Origin: UBA3910 sp964626065
Lineage (GTDB): Bacteria > Bacillota > Limnochordia > Darwinibacteriales > Darwinibacteriaceae
Direction: 5' to 3'
Assembly: GCA_964626065.1 (NCBI GenBank)
Contig: CAZVDE010000046.1
Coordinates: forward strand, 1 to 13,221
Length of the DNA stretch: 13,221 bases
The number at the start of each line of letters is the position of its first letter. The stretch's first letter is position 1. The notes below the pieces were generated by a model. The model had not been told where the DNA came from, searched no databases, and saw nothing but the letters and a program-made list of their open reading frames with translations. The position numbers and the translations under genes are program-made. Of the stretch, positions 6,007 to 13,221 are shown piece after piece.

Positions 6007-7191
6007 ATGGGTCAACGTGCTGCACATGCGTTAAGCTTAAAGCTGTTGGGGCCCTTCCGGTTAGATATTTATGGAAATGCCGTTCGTGTCAAGGATTGGA
6101 AATCCAAAAAGGCGCTGCTGCTTTTGAAGTATTTCGCGGCCAGATATGGGGAAAAGATACCCAGTGATGTTCTTGTGGACATATTTTGGCAGGATGCGGA
6201 TCTCGACTCTGCGGGCCACAATCTGCACGGGACGGTACACCTGCTGCGTAAAACGCTTAAGGAACATACCGCTTGCAGCAAAGCTGAACCGGGCTGGATT
6301 CAGTACAGCAATGGCTTGTATTGGTTGGAAATGCAGGAGGACGTTTACGTTGATGCCGAGGTGTTTGCTAACTTGTGCGCTAAAAGCGAGCTGTTGGAGG
6401 CCAAAAAACCGCGGCAGGCGCTAAAGGCTTGCCTGGACGCCCTAGAATTGTATCAGGGCGAGTTCTTGGCAGAAGATCTTTACGCCGAATGGGCGCAGGA
6501 GTACAGGGAGCATTATCATAAGCTGTATGTAGAGCTGGTTTTGAGGGCGGGCAGGCTGTTGTTGGATCATAAGTCTGATCCCAAAAAGGCTTTTTTGATC
6601 TGCAAAAGCGCTTTGAGGCTGGAACCCTACTTGGAAGAATTGCATCAAATGGCAATCCGCTGCTGCATTAGCCTGGAGCGTTTTCCGGAGGCGATTCTCC
6701 ATTTTGACAGTTATGCCAAGCTTTTGGCGGAAGAGTTTGACCTAGAACCGAGCGGCACAACGAAGGCGCTGCTGGAGGGCATCAGGGCCCGGCAGTTGGA
6801 CGCGCCGCCGCATGGGTCTGCAGGCCTAATCTGCAGCCGGGAAGGTTTTCAAGCGGTGGTACACCGCCTGATTGAAAAGAGGCAACCGGTAACGCTCTTG
6901 GCCATCACTTTCGCACAGCCGGCCACAAGGGAGCAGTTGTATGGGCTGTTGGCGCTCTTGACAAAATCACTGCGCAAAAACGATGTTGTGACTCAATGGT
7001 CGGCGCAGGTGGTTGCGGTGTTTCTTGCCGACTCTGATGCCCAAACGGCCGGGCGGGTGCAGGAACGAATCCGGGCCAACTTAAATGCAGAACTTAAGGA
7101 TGCCTGCCGCATCAGCAGCCGCGTTTTTACCACGGATGGCACTCAAAGTGCCGGGGCGCTGCTGAAAGCAATTATTGTCAAGACCGGCTGA
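6007..7191 (+). CDS. SARP/BTAD-family transcriptional regulator with GGDEF-like C-terminal domain
   Basis: The 394-residue product has three parts. Residues about 10-108 form an OmpR-type winged helix (LKLLGPFRLDIYGNAV, then KALLLLKYFAARYGEKIPSDVLVDIFW, ending before VYVDAEVF). Residues about 115-258 form the helical bacterial transcriptional activation domain (BTAD), with YQGEFL, the repeated helix pairs and the closing YAKLLAEEFDLEPS. These two define SARP-type activators. Residues about 275-394 are unusual. They read like a GGDEF-type fold (VTLLAITFA, LRKNDVVTQWSAQVVAVFL, QERIRANL), but the GGDEF signature position holds WSAQVV, so catalysis is not expected. The gene is divergent from the secretin operon and faces an array of SARP-like repeats, so it most likely activates that operon. 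It could also influence the spe operon downstream, from which a hairpin separates it. Confidence 0.88.
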   Translation: MGQRAAHALSLKLLGPFRLDIYGNAVRVKDWKSKKALLLLKYFAARYGEKIPSDVLVDIFWQDADLDSAGHNLHGTVHLLRKTLKEHTACSKAEPGWIQYSNGLYWLEMQEDVYVDAEVFANLCAKSELLEAKKPRQALKACLDALELYQGEFLAEDLYAEWAQEYREHYHKLYVELVLRAGRLLLDHKSDPKKAFLICKSALRLEPYLEELHQMAIRCCISLERFPEAILHFDSYAKLLAEEFDLEPSGTTKALLEGIRARQLDAPPHGSAGLICSREGFQAVVHRLIEKRQPVTLLAITFAQPATREQLYGLLALLTKSLRKNDVVTQWSAQVVAVFLADSDAQTAGRVQERIRANLNAELKDACRISSRVFTTDGTQSAGALLKAIIVKTG

Positions 7192-7206
7192 TCCAAAGAT
7201 AAGAGC

Positions 7207-7245
7207 AACAGGGGGTTCCCGCGGCTGTGTGCGGGGGCCCCTGTT
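7207..7245 (+). terminator. Hairpin after the regulator gene
   Basis: AACAGGGG (7207-7214) pairs with CCCCTGTT (7238-7245), and inside it CCCGC (7218-7222) pairs with GCGGG (7231-7235). It begins 16 bases after the regulator's stop codon. The stem is strong but is followed by AGTTGTGGGC, not a T run, so it is at best an imperfect terminator or a transcript-end stabiliser. The following stretch to about 7350 shows no gene. Confidence 0.5.
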
Positions 7246-7353
7246 AGTTGTGGGCAGTCTTCTTTAGTCCAAAACGGTGATCCTTATTTCCTGAAAGGGC
7301 AATTCTTGCAGTTCATTGCCTTAGTTCTGAGTGCGGGGATTGTGAAGAAGCTA

Positions 7354-7383
7354 TTGACAATTACCGCTATTATGGGATAGACT
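7354..7383 (+). promoter_or_regulatory. Candidate sigma-A promoter for the spe operon
   Basis: A perfect TTGACA (7354-7359) is followed after 18 bp by TAGACT (7378-7383), a four-of-six -10 box. Transcription would start near 7390, directly before the hairpin-rich leader. No other equally good -35 box is visible between the regulator gene and speD. Confidence 0.5.
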
Positions 7384-7393
7384 GACATTGTTT

Positions 7394-7686
7394 CAAGCTG
7401 CTTGTAGTGAGGACACTTTGTGAACACTTTGGCCCCTAGATCAGGCCAATCCGGTGGAGCCTTCTCCACATTATTGATGGCGTTAAAAGCGCGACTTTTA
7501 TGAGTTGGCAACTTAATTGCCAGTTGGTTACTTTATAACCAAGTGTACTGGGGTACACACTTGTGAAACGGTCAATAAGAGTGGTAGAAGTAGTTCTTGC
7601 TATCATAGACTCTGAAATTCTGCAGCGAAGTACTAGGCTGTCAAGCATTGCCTTGCGGCCTGACTGCCGGGAAAACCCGACCTTTT
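7394..7686 (+). ncRNA. Hairpin-rich 5' leader of the spe operon (candidate cis-regulatory RNA)
   Basis: Consecutive short stem-loops fill this stretch. Perfect stems are AGTG/CACT (7406-7417), TTGGCC/GGCCAA (7429-7449), GTGGAG/CTCCAC (7454-7469), TAAAAG/CTTTTA (7484-7500), TGGCAA/TTGCCA (7506-7522) and TTGGTTA/TAACCAA (7524-7542). GTGTAC/GTACAC (7543-7558) follows without a gap. Next come a longer imperfect stem (7578-7613, AGAGT/ACTCT outside GGTAG/CTATC), then AGGC/GCCT with CAAG/CTTG (7635-7661), and CGGG-AAAA-CCCG (7668-7679). Three loops are five bases long and start with C and end with A. A terminator hairpin follows directly. I found none of the conserved sequences of SAM-I, T-box, guanidine-I, ydaO or c-di-GMP-I RNAs. 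The structure is seen by eye only; that it is one folded sensor RNA is inference. Confidence 0.6.
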
Positions 7687-7688
7687 CG

Positions 7689-7720
7689 AAGATGTGCCCA
7701 GTACCGGGCGCATCTTTTTT
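7689..7720 (+). terminator. Rho-independent terminator in the speD leader (attenuator)
   Basis: AGATGTGCCC (7690-7699) pairs with GGGCGCATCT (7706-7715), ten pairs including one G-T, around a six-base loop, followed by a run of T through 7720. It ends five bases before the GGGGG ribosome binding site of speD, so read-through is required for expression. There is no gene just upstream that it could be terminating: the regulator stops about 500 bases earlier and has its own hairpin. TGTGCCC (7693-7699) could also pair with GGGTACA (7551-7557) in the leader, which is a possible antiterminator. Confidence 0.85.
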
Positions 7721-7736
7721 AATTGGGGGTAAGGAT

Positions 7737-8516
7737 ATGACCGAACGAATCAGGCTGTATGGTTTTAACAATCTGACCAAGTCGCTGAGCTTCAATATCT
7801 ACGATATTTGCTATGCTAAAAGTGCCAGGGAGCAGAGGGATTATATTCAGTACATTGACGATCAATATAACGCTGATCGCCTGACCCGGATCTTGACGGA
7901 TGTGACTGAGATGATTGGCGCCACCGTACTGAATATTGCCAAGCAGGATTATGAGCCGCAGGGGGCCAGTGTTACCATTCTGATCGCGGAAGGGGAAACG
8001 AAGGCGGTGCCTGCGGGGGAAGCGGTGGTGGCCCACTTGGACAAAAGCCATGTGACGGTGCACACCTATCCCGAATACCACCCGGAGACATCCATCGCCA
8101 CCTGCAGGGTGGATATTGATGTTTCTACCTGCGGGGAAATCACGCCCCTTTCTACGCTTGACTTTCTCATTAACAGCTTTGACTCGGATATTATCACCAT
8201 CGATTACCGGGTGCGGGGGTTTACGCGCAGCGTAGCGGGGGAAAAGCTCTATCTTGATCACAACATCACCTCCATCCAGGATTATATCGGGCGAGATGTT
8301 TTAGAAAAATATGATGCGGTGGATATTAACGTCTTTCAAGCTAACATGTTTCACACCAAGATGCTGATTAAAGAAATGGATCTGCAGAACTACCTTTTTA
8401 ATTCCGATGTCTACGAAGTCCCGCCCAAGACCCGCCTGGCCATTACCAATGCACTCAGGCGGGAAATGATCGAAATCTTCAGCGGCTGCAACGTCTACCG
8501 GGGGGTGCAGACTTGA
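7737..8516 (+). CDS. speD: S-adenosylmethionine decarboxylase proenzyme
   Basis: This 259-residue protein makes decarboxylated S-adenosylmethionine, the aminopropyl donor for spermidine. It is the long Escherichia coli-type form (about 264 residues), not the short Bacillus type. The key stretch HLDKSHVTVHTYPE holds the self-cleavage site between Lys103 and Ser104; the serine becomes the pyruvoyl cofactor and gives beta and alpha chains. Other family features are LYGFNNLTKSLSFNIYDICY at the N-terminus and the conserved region around TCRVDIDVSTCGEITPLSTLDFLI. The frame is open upstream to a GTG at 7563, but that part is the structured leader. GGGGGTAAGG precedes the ATG at 7737, and this start gives the normal family length. 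It is the first gene of the spe operon and overlaps speA by four bases. Expression probably depends on the leader terminator. Confidence 0.95.
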   Translation: MTERIRLYGFNNLTKSLSFNIYDICYAKSAREQRDYIQYIDDQYNADRLTRILTDVTEMIGATVLNIAKQDYEPQGASVTILIAEGETKAVPAGEAVVAHLDKSHVTVHTYPEYHPETSIATCRVDIDVSTCGEITPLSTLDFLINSFDSDIITIDYRVRGFTRSVAGEKLYLDHNITSIQDYIGRDVLEKYDAVDINVFQANMFHTKMLIKEMDLQNYLFNSDVYEVPPKTRLAITNALRREMIEIFSGCNVYRGVQT

Positions 8517-9961
8517 AGGATCAAAGCGGGGCGCCGCTCATGGAAGCTCTGCAGCGCCTGCGTACGGATCGCCTTGTGCCCTTTGATGTCCCGGGGCATA
8601 AGCGGGGCCAAGGCAATCCCGAACTTTTGGCCTTTCTAGGGCGTGACTGCCTCTCGGTGGATGTAAACTCCATGAAGCCCTTAGATAATCTTACGCACCC
8701 CACGGGTGTTATCAAAGAAGCGGAAGAACTGGCAGCGGAAAGCTTTGGGGCGGGCCATGCCTTTTTCATGGTCGGAGGTACCACATCAGCGGTGCAGGCC
8801 ATGGTCTTAGCAGCGGTGCAGCGGGGGGAGGAAATCATCCTGCCCCGCAACGTACACCAAAGCGTAATTAACGCTTTGGTTCTCTCAGGTGCGGTACCAA
8901 TTTACGTTAATCCGGAGATCCACAAAAAATTGGGGATCCCCCTGGGCATGTCTCCGGAAAAGGTGCGGAGCGCGATTGAAGAGCATCCCAAGGCCAAGGC
9001 GGTGATCGTCAACAACCCCACTTATTACGGCATTTGTTCCGATCTGCGCAAGATTGTAAGCCTGGCTAAGGCGAAGGGCCTAACCGTCTTAGTTGATGAA
9101 GCACACGGCGCCCACCTTTACTTTGGCAGCGGCCTACCCGTAACGGCCATGTCGGCCGGTGCTGAGATGGCGGCGGTGAGTATGCACAAATCGGGTGGTT
9201 CGCTAACCCAGAGTTCGCTGCTTCTGTGCAGTGATACTGTGAACGCCCATTATGTGCGCAAAATTATTAACCTTACCCAGACCACCAGCAGCTCTTATTT
9301 GCTCCTGGCCAGTCTGGACATCTCGCGGCGAAACCTGGCTCTCAGGGGCCGCGAAATTGTGGAAAAGGTGCAGCGCTTAGCGGATTACGCCAGGGGCGAA
9401 ATCAACGGCCTGGGGGGCTATTATGCCTTCTCCAAGGAACTTATTAACGGCGACAGCGTCTACGATTTTGACTCCACCAAGCTGTCGGTTAATACTCTTG
9501 GGCTGGGGCTTGTGGGGATTGAGGTCTATGATTTATTGCGCGATGAATATGGGATTCAAATTGAGTTCGGTGATTTGGCCAACATCCTTGTTTACATCTC
9601 GGTGGGGGATCAGAACAAAAATTTGGAACGCCTAATCAGCGCTTTGGCAGAAATTAAGCGCAGGTACAAAAAAGATGGCAAGCATCTGTTGGAAAGCGAA
9701 TATCTAACACCTCAAGTCGCGGTGCCGCCCCAGGCCGCTTTTTGGGCAAAGAAGGCGTGTTTGCCTCTGGCCGAGTGCGTGGGGAAGATCAGCGGCGAGT
9801 TTGTCATCAGTTACCCGCCCGGGATTCCGCTACTGGCCCCGGGGGAGTTGGTGACGGGGGAAATAATTGAATACATTCTGTATTCCAAAAAGGTGGGCTG
9901 CCTGCTCACAGGGCCTGAAAGCATGGACCTAACTTCATTGAACGTATTGAAAGGAGAATGA
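8513..9961 (+). CDS. speA: Arginine decarboxylase, PLP-dependent Orn/Lys/Arg decarboxylase family
   Basis: The 482-residue product matches the fold-type I decarboxylases of Bacillus SpeA type in length and layout. The N-terminus carries FDVPGHKRG. The cofactor region has VDEAHGAH (194-201) and the Schiff-base lysine Lys226 in SMHKSGGSLTQSS. The C-terminal domain contains SYPPGIPLLAPGE, typical of this family. It should convert arginine to agmatine and CO2 in the cytoplasm. Substrate is inferred from the agmatinase gene in the same operon; the family also contains lysine and ornithine decarboxylases. Translation begins at TTG, overlapping the speD stop as TTGA, with a GGGGGG stretch nine bases upstream. 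The later ATG at 8540 would remove the conserved APLMEAL segment. Coupling to speD suggests balanced synthesis of both enzymes. Confidence 0.93.
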   Translation: MKDQSGAPLMEALQRLRTDRLVPFDVPGHKRGQGNPELLAFLGRDCLSVDVNSMKPLDNLTHPTGVIKEAEELAAESFGAGHAFFMVGGTTSAVQAMVLAAVQRGEEIILPRNVHQSVINALVLSGAVPIYVNPEIHKKLGIPLGMSPEKVRSAIEEHPKAKAVIVNNPTYYGICSDLRKIVSLAKAKGLTVLVDEAHGAHLYFGSGLPVTAMSAGAEMAAVSMHKSGGSLTQSSLLLCSDTVNAHYVRKIINLTQTTSSSYLLLASLDISRRNLALRGREIVEKVQRLADYARGEINGLGGYYAFSKELINGDSVYDFDSTKLSVNTLGLGLVGIEVYDLLRDEYGIQIEFGDLANILVYISVGDQNKNLERLISALAEIKRRYKKDGKHLLESEYLTPQVAVPPQAAFWAKKACLPLAECVGKISGEFVISYPPGIPLLAPGELVTGEIIEYILYSKKVGCLLTGPESMDLTSLNVLKGE

Positions 9962-9962
9962 A

Positions 9963-10811
9963 ATGGACCTCTGGTACAGCGAGTATCACGCTCCAACCGT
10001 AAAGTTTTCTATTCAAGTCAAAAGCCAATTACATCACGAAGTGACGGAGCACCAAACAATTTTTGTTTTTGATTCGGAGGAATTCGGGCGTTTTTTTACC
10101 CTGGACGGCTATATCATGATGACAGAGCGGGACGAGTTTATCTATCATGAGATGATTACCCACCCGGCTTTAGCGGTAAACCCGGCCATTCGTAAAGTGC
10201 TTCTCATCGGAGCCGGGGATGGGGGGGCAGCCAGGGAGTTGGCTAAGTATCGCGGCATTGAGGAAATCCACGTCGTGGAAATTGACCGGAGGGTGGTGGA
10301 GGTGGCCAAGGAGTTTCTCCCCCAAACCGCCTGCGGTTTCTCGGACCCCCGTGTCACAGTTTATTTTCAAGATGGAATCAAGTTTGTCCGCAATAAGGAG
10401 AACGTTTATGACCTAATTATTGTCGATTCCACCGATCCTTTCGGGCCCGGCGAAGTGCTGTTCACAAAGGAGTTTTATGGGCACTGCTTTAACGCCCTAA
10501 CTTCCCGGGGCATTCTGCTCAACCAGAATGAAAGCCCTTACTACAAAGAAGATGCAAGGGAAATGCTCATGGCCCACAGGTCCATTTCCCGGGTGTTTCC
10601 CGTAAGCAAGCTGTATCAAGCCCACATCCCCACTTACCCATCGGGCCATTGGCTGTTCGGCTTTGCCTCCAAAGGGCCCGATCCCCTGCAGGGTCAGCAG
10701 GCTGAGCGCTGGAACGAGCTAGGCATCCGTACTCGCTATTACAATACCGATCTGCACAGGGGGGCCTTTTATCTGCCCAATTATGTACTGGAAATGCTCA
10801 GCCGTGGCTAG
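9963..10811 (+). CDS. speE: Spermidine synthase
   Basis: This 282-residue aminopropyltransferase joins putrescine with decarboxylated S-adenosylmethionine to give spermidine and methylthioadenosine. An N-terminal beta domain (residues about 1-55, from LWYSEYHA to FTLDGYIM) is followed by a Rossmann-type methyltransferase-like domain. Visible motifs are TERDEFIYHEM (54-64), the nucleotide-binding IGAGDGG (82-88), the acidic strand end VVEID (104-108), QDG (136-138), and the active-site DSTDPFGPG (155-163). GHWLFGFASKGPDP near the C-terminus is also typical. AAGGAG lies six bases before the ATG, and the start is one base beyond the speA stop. It is the final biosynthetic step of the operon. Confidence 0.96.
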   Translation: MDLWYSEYHAPTVKFSIQVKSQLHHEVTEHQTIFVFDSEEFGRFFTLDGYIMMTERDEFIYHEMITHPALAVNPAIRKVLLIGAGDGGAARELAKYRGIEEIHVVEIDRRVVEVAKEFLPQTACGFSDPRVTVYFQDGIKFVRNKENVYDLIIVDSTDPFGPGEVLFTKEFYGHCFNALTSRGILLNQNESPYYKEDAREMLMAHRSISRVFPVSKLYQAHIPTYPSGHWLFGFASKGPDPLQGQQAERWNELGIRTRYYNTDLHRGAFYLPNYVLEMLSRG

Positions 10812-11673
10812 AAACATTCCGGCTTTTTTGGGCTGCAATGCTGAGTATTCTTCGGCCGGGCTAATCTTGTTCGGTGTTCCTTTCGATGGCACAACATCCT
10901 TTAGGCCGGGGGCCAGGTTCGGCCCCGGGGCAATTCGGCAAGAAAGTGTGGGCGTAGAAACATATTCACCCTACATTGAGCGCGATCTAACGGACTGCGC
11001 TATCTTTGATGGGGGGGACATTGAAGTCCCCGCGGGCAGTGCGGAAAGAATGATTGCTTTAACCAAAGAGCGGGCCGGCCAAATAATAAGGGATGGAAAA
11101 CGGTTCGTGATGCTGGGCGGTGAGCATTTGGCAAGCTTAGGCGCTCTGCAGGCCGCTGTCATGCACTACCCCGATTTGCACGTGATTCAGCTTGATGCCC
11201 ACGCCGATCTGCGCGATGTTTACCAAGGCGAAAAGCTTTCCCATGCGACTGTCATGCGCCGGGTATGGGAGTTGGTGGGTGATGGGCGCATCCATCAGTT
11301 TGGCATCCGCAGCGGTGAACGATCAGAATTTGCCTTTGCCCAAAAACACACTCGGATGCAGAAGTTTAACTTGGAAGGGTTCGAAGAGAAGGTTCGGGAA
11401 TTAAAAAACAAGCCTATTTATTTTACGCTGGATTTAGATGTGCTTGATCCTTCCGTTCTACCGGGCACAGGGACACCGGAGGCGGGCGGCATCGCTTTCC
11501 ATGAACTTTTGGCAGCGGTTTTGCAGCTGCACCGGTTGAATGTTGTGGCGTGTGATGTGATGGAACTCTCGCCGCATTATGATCACAGTGGGGCTTCAAC
11601 CATCGCCGCCTGTAAGATAGTGCGGGAAATACTGCTGCAGATGGGAAGTTACCCCTCGTCGGCACTACAGTAG
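10804..11673 (+). CDS. speB: Agmatinase (ureohydrolase/arginase family)
   Basis: The 289-residue product hydrolyses agmatine to putrescine and urea, linking SpeA to SpeE. It has all the binuclear manganese ligands of the ureohydrolase family: GGEH (105-108), DAHADLRD (131-138) and DLDVLDP (210-216). RPGARFGPGAIR, FGIRSGER and GTGTPEAGG are further family marks, and the length agrees with Bacillus SpeB. The likely start is the GTG at 10804, inside the last codons of speE, which aligns well with clostridial relatives (PAFLGCNAEY near the N-terminus). An in-frame ATG at 10783 would add seven residues, and neither start has a strong ribosome binding site, so translation is probably coupled to speE. 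A terminator follows after 18 bases. It is the last gene of the spe operon. Confidence 0.94.
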   Translation: MARNIPAFLGCNAEYSSAGLILFGVPFDGTTSFRPGARFGPGAIRQESVGVETYSPYIERDLTDCAIFDGGDIEVPAGSAERMIALTKERAGQIIRDGKRFVMLGGEHLASLGALQAAVMHYPDLHVIQLDAHADLRDVYQGEKLSHATVMRRVWELVGDGRIHQFGIRSGERSEFAFAQKHTRMQKFNLEGFEEKVRELKNKPIYFTLDLDVLDPSVLPGTGTPEAGGIAFHELLAAVLQLHRLNVVACDVMELSPHYDHSGASTIAACKIVREILLQMGSYPSSALQ

Positions 11674-11691
11674 TCATTTTTGCTTAAAAGG

Positions 11692-11719
11692 CCGCCTACC
11701 TTAAGACAGGCGGTTTTTT
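11692..11719 (+). terminator. Rho-independent terminator of the spe operon
   Basis: CCGCCT (11692-11697) pairs with AGGCGG (11708-11713) around a 10-base loop and is followed by TTTTTT (11714-11719). It stands 18 bases after the speB stop codon. Confidence 0.9.
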
Positions 11720-11952
11720 GCATTCAGGGCCTGAAAACAATTTAGGCGCCGTTACAGTCTTGGGCCAAAAAAAGGGATCGGGCTGCCGTTAGCGAAAGTT
11801 TAACAAAAGGTAAATAATAACATCGCAGTGGGGGCAGCCCCTTCAGCCGGTGGGCCTGCCCAATTAGGTTGCTGGCGCAAAGTGTTTTACGCCTCTTTAG
11901 CTGGTTGTTGTTAACACATGGCCTTGATTACAATAGGGATGGGATGATGCTG
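11720..11952. other. Intergenic stretch without a recognisable gene
   Basis: No supported coding frame is seen. GGGCTGCC (11780-11787) and GGCAGCCC (11833-11840) form an 8-bp inverted repeat across 45 bases. TTGTTG (11905-11910) and TACAAT (11929-11934), 18 bp apart, could be a weak promoter for the following gene. Neither element is strong. Confidence 0.4.
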
Positions 11953-12883
11953 ATGCCACTATTTCAGATTACCGGAAAGGTCCTAACTACAGTAGAAAGA
12001 AGTGCGTTTTCGTCTGAAAAAGAACTCCAGACGTTAATTGAGGCCAATCTCGAGACGGTTTTTAACTGCAGATTTGTAGCTTCCGAATTTTGGACCGGAA
12101 GTCAACACGCGGGGCGTAGACACTCTGGCTCTTTCGGAGGAAAACAATCCTGTGATAATCGAATATAAGCGGGTGGAATCATCGGAACTGATCAATCAAA
12201 GCCTGTTTTACCTGCACTGGTTGGCGGATCATCGCGGTGATTTCCAGCTTGCAGCACGGGAAACATTAGGTGAAAAAGTTGAGGTTGATTGGTCCGACAT
12301 TCGGGTGATCTGCATTGCACCCAATTATAGAAAATATGACCTTTATGCCGTGCAAATGATGGGGGCAAATATTGAACTTTGGAGATATCGTTTGTACGCT
12401 AACGATATTCTTCATTTCGAAGAAGTCCACAGCGCCTTTACACCCAAGGCCGGTCCGGCCCATGATCGAGTTGAATCACTCGTGTCCGTGCCGGGGGCAA
12501 AAGATGGCATTGACAGCAAGATCGGTATTTACACTTTTGATGAACATATAAAGGACAAACCGGAACGGGTAAAAGATCTGGTCATGGCGTTGCAGGAATA
12601 TATACTTTCGCTCGATCCCGCGATGGAAGAGGTTCCCAGAAAAAACTACATCGCCTACCGGATGACACAAAACATCGTCTGTGTGGAGGTTCAAAGGCAG
12701 CGCGCCCTAGTCTTTGTCAAGCTAAATCCTAACAAGCTCGACTCGCTTCCGAAAAACGGCCGCGATGTTTCTCGTATCGGCCATTACGGTACGGGTGATT
12801 TAGAGCTATCTATCGCATCGAATGATGATTTGGCTATTGCGAAAGAGTTTATTGAACAAGCCTATGCTAAAGTAGGGGGTTAA
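11953..12883 (+). pseudogene. DUF5655-type, PD-(D/E)XK nuclease-like protein, disrupted by a frameshift
   Basis: Two adjacent frames encode parts of one protein of about 310 residues. The first (from ATG 11953) gives MPLFQITGKV and ANLETVFNCRFVASEF. The second continues from about 12116 with VDTLALSEENNPVIIEYKR, then DWSDIRVICIAPNYRKYD and NIELWRYRLYANDIL. Its end (from about 12520) fits DUF5655, with NYIAYRM, VCVEV and RIGHYGTGDLEL. From memory, intact relatives have a [GA]GRIDTLA-type junction, exactly where the frame breaks at 12109-12118 (GCGGGGCGTA). Either two bases are missing after CGT or one G too many is present. The break separates the N-terminal part from the putative catalytic Asp and the Glu-Tyr-Lys triad. 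The second part has no good start of its own. It may be a true mutation or a sequencing error; function in defence or repair is only a family-level guess. Confidence 0.8.
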
Positions 12884-12925
12884 GGGCAATACTTGGGGCC
12901 GCCTTAAATTGGGAGGGGTTAATCC

Positions 12926-13126
12926 ATGGGTTTTTTCAAAGTCTGGGGCATCCTGGCCATCATTGTCGGGGTTCTTGTGGCACTGCGCCTTGTTTTAACG
13001 CTCGTGTTTTTATTCTTGCCCAAATCACCTGCGCTTGCCCAGCTCGATGCGGTTATCCTTACTTTAGGGGCGATTGTTTTGTTCCCCATTGCAATAATTT
13101 ACTCTGCGGCTAAAAATTCGGGCTGA
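12926..13126 (+). CDS. Small two-segment membrane protein
   Basis: This 66-residue protein has two hydrophobic segments, about residues 5-31 (VWGILAIIVGVLVALRLVLT and onward) and 41-61 (DAVILTLGAIVLFPIAIIYS), joined by a short loop, LPKSPALAQL. Arg22 lies within the first segment. GGGAGGGG eight bases before the ATG is a strong ribosome binding site, which supports real translation despite the small size. It follows the disrupted gene by 42 bases and may share its transcript. I recognise no family and propose no function beyond membrane location. Confidence 0.75.
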   Translation: MGFFKVWGILAIIVGVLVALRLVLTLVFLFLPKSPALAQLDAVILTLGAIVLFPIAIIYSAAKNSG

Positions 13127-13203
13127 CCCGGAAGACGCGTTCTTGTTGTGCAGTAAACGGGGTGCCCGGTTTGGGCGGCCAAGGGTTGTAGCGCCGGGGG
13201 GTG

Positions 13204-13221
13204 ATGGTTATGGGCAACGTT
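13204..13221 (+). CDS. Possible start of another gene at the window edge
   Basis: ATG GTT ATG GGC AAC GTT runs to the edge after a CCGGGGGG stretch that could serve as a ribosome binding site. Six codons cannot identify a product, and an alternative start at ATG 13210 is possible. No gene is seen between 13127 and 13200. Confidence 0.25.

Noticed and set aside
7284..7511. Minus-strand 75-codon frame with a TTG start
   Set aside because: No ribosome binding site, no family resemblance, and it crosses several perfect hairpins that explain the region better.
7390..7720. SAM-I riboswitch or T-box before speD (CCGGTGGAGCC looked slightly T-box-like)
   Set aside because: The conserved SAM-I core sequences are absent. 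The T-box-like bases sit over 200 bases before the terminator, inside a separate perfect hairpin.
7563..7736. In-frame 58-codon N-terminal extension of speD from a GTG at 7563
   Set aside because: The stretch contains several hairpins and a terminator, has no good ribosome binding site, and would make SpeD far longer than the family.
11869..11952. Upstream start (ATG-like frame from 11869) for the DUF5655-type gene
   Set aside because: The added residues do not resemble the family, whose members typically begin with MPLF-like sequence, and a possible promoter lies within the extension.
1..13221. CRISPR array, insertion sequence, tRNA or rRNA gene
   Set aside because: No regularly spaced long repeats, transposase-like frame, terminal inverted repeats, cloverleaf or rRNA-like sequence was seen.

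Overview
The window (about 50-55 % G+C by eye) reads as a chromosomal segment of a Bacillota-like bacterium. Shine-Dalgarno sites are strong and G-rich, GTG and TTG starts are common, and the polyamine enzymes are of Bacillus type. A secretin and a probable beta-barrel protein sit in the same stretch, which is unexpected in a one-membrane cell. The host may therefore belong to a two-membrane (diderm) Bacillota lineage; this is inference, and no rRNA or other marker is present.

Region 1 (about 1-5900, minus strand) is a five-gene envelope operon. In transcription order it encodes a secreted protein with a DUF11-like domain and a C-terminal module (5662-4406), a smaller secreted protein carrying the same module (4363-3689), a secreted protein with a duplicated PapD/DUF916-like fold (3548-1899), a short secretin (1909-686), and a probable outer-membrane barrel with a GTG start that runs off the window (682-1). 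All five have signal peptides. Together they look like a secretion or surface-assembly system: exported subunits, a chaperone-like protein, an outer-membrane channel and a partner. I do not recognise it as a described system.

Region 2 (5663-7191) is the control region and regulator. Divergent from the operon is a SARP/BTAD-family transcription factor with a C-terminal domain resembling a GGDEF domain without its signature. Between them lie four direct repeats of TCGAG-like sequence at exact 11-bp spacing, just upstream of a -10-like box. This is the operator layout known for SARP activators, so the regulator probably drives the operon.

Region 3 (7192-11719, plus strand) is a complete arginine-to-spermidine operon, speD-speA-speE-speB, tightly coupled and closed by a Rho-independent terminator. 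It is preceded by a leader of about 350 nt with a long run of small hairpins and a terminator hairpin just before the speD ribosome binding site. This suggests transcription attenuation by a structured RNA I cannot match to a known class.

Region 4 (11720-13221, plus strand) holds a frame-disrupted gene of the nuclease-like DUF5655 type, a 66-residue membrane protein, and possibly the first codons of another gene at the edge.
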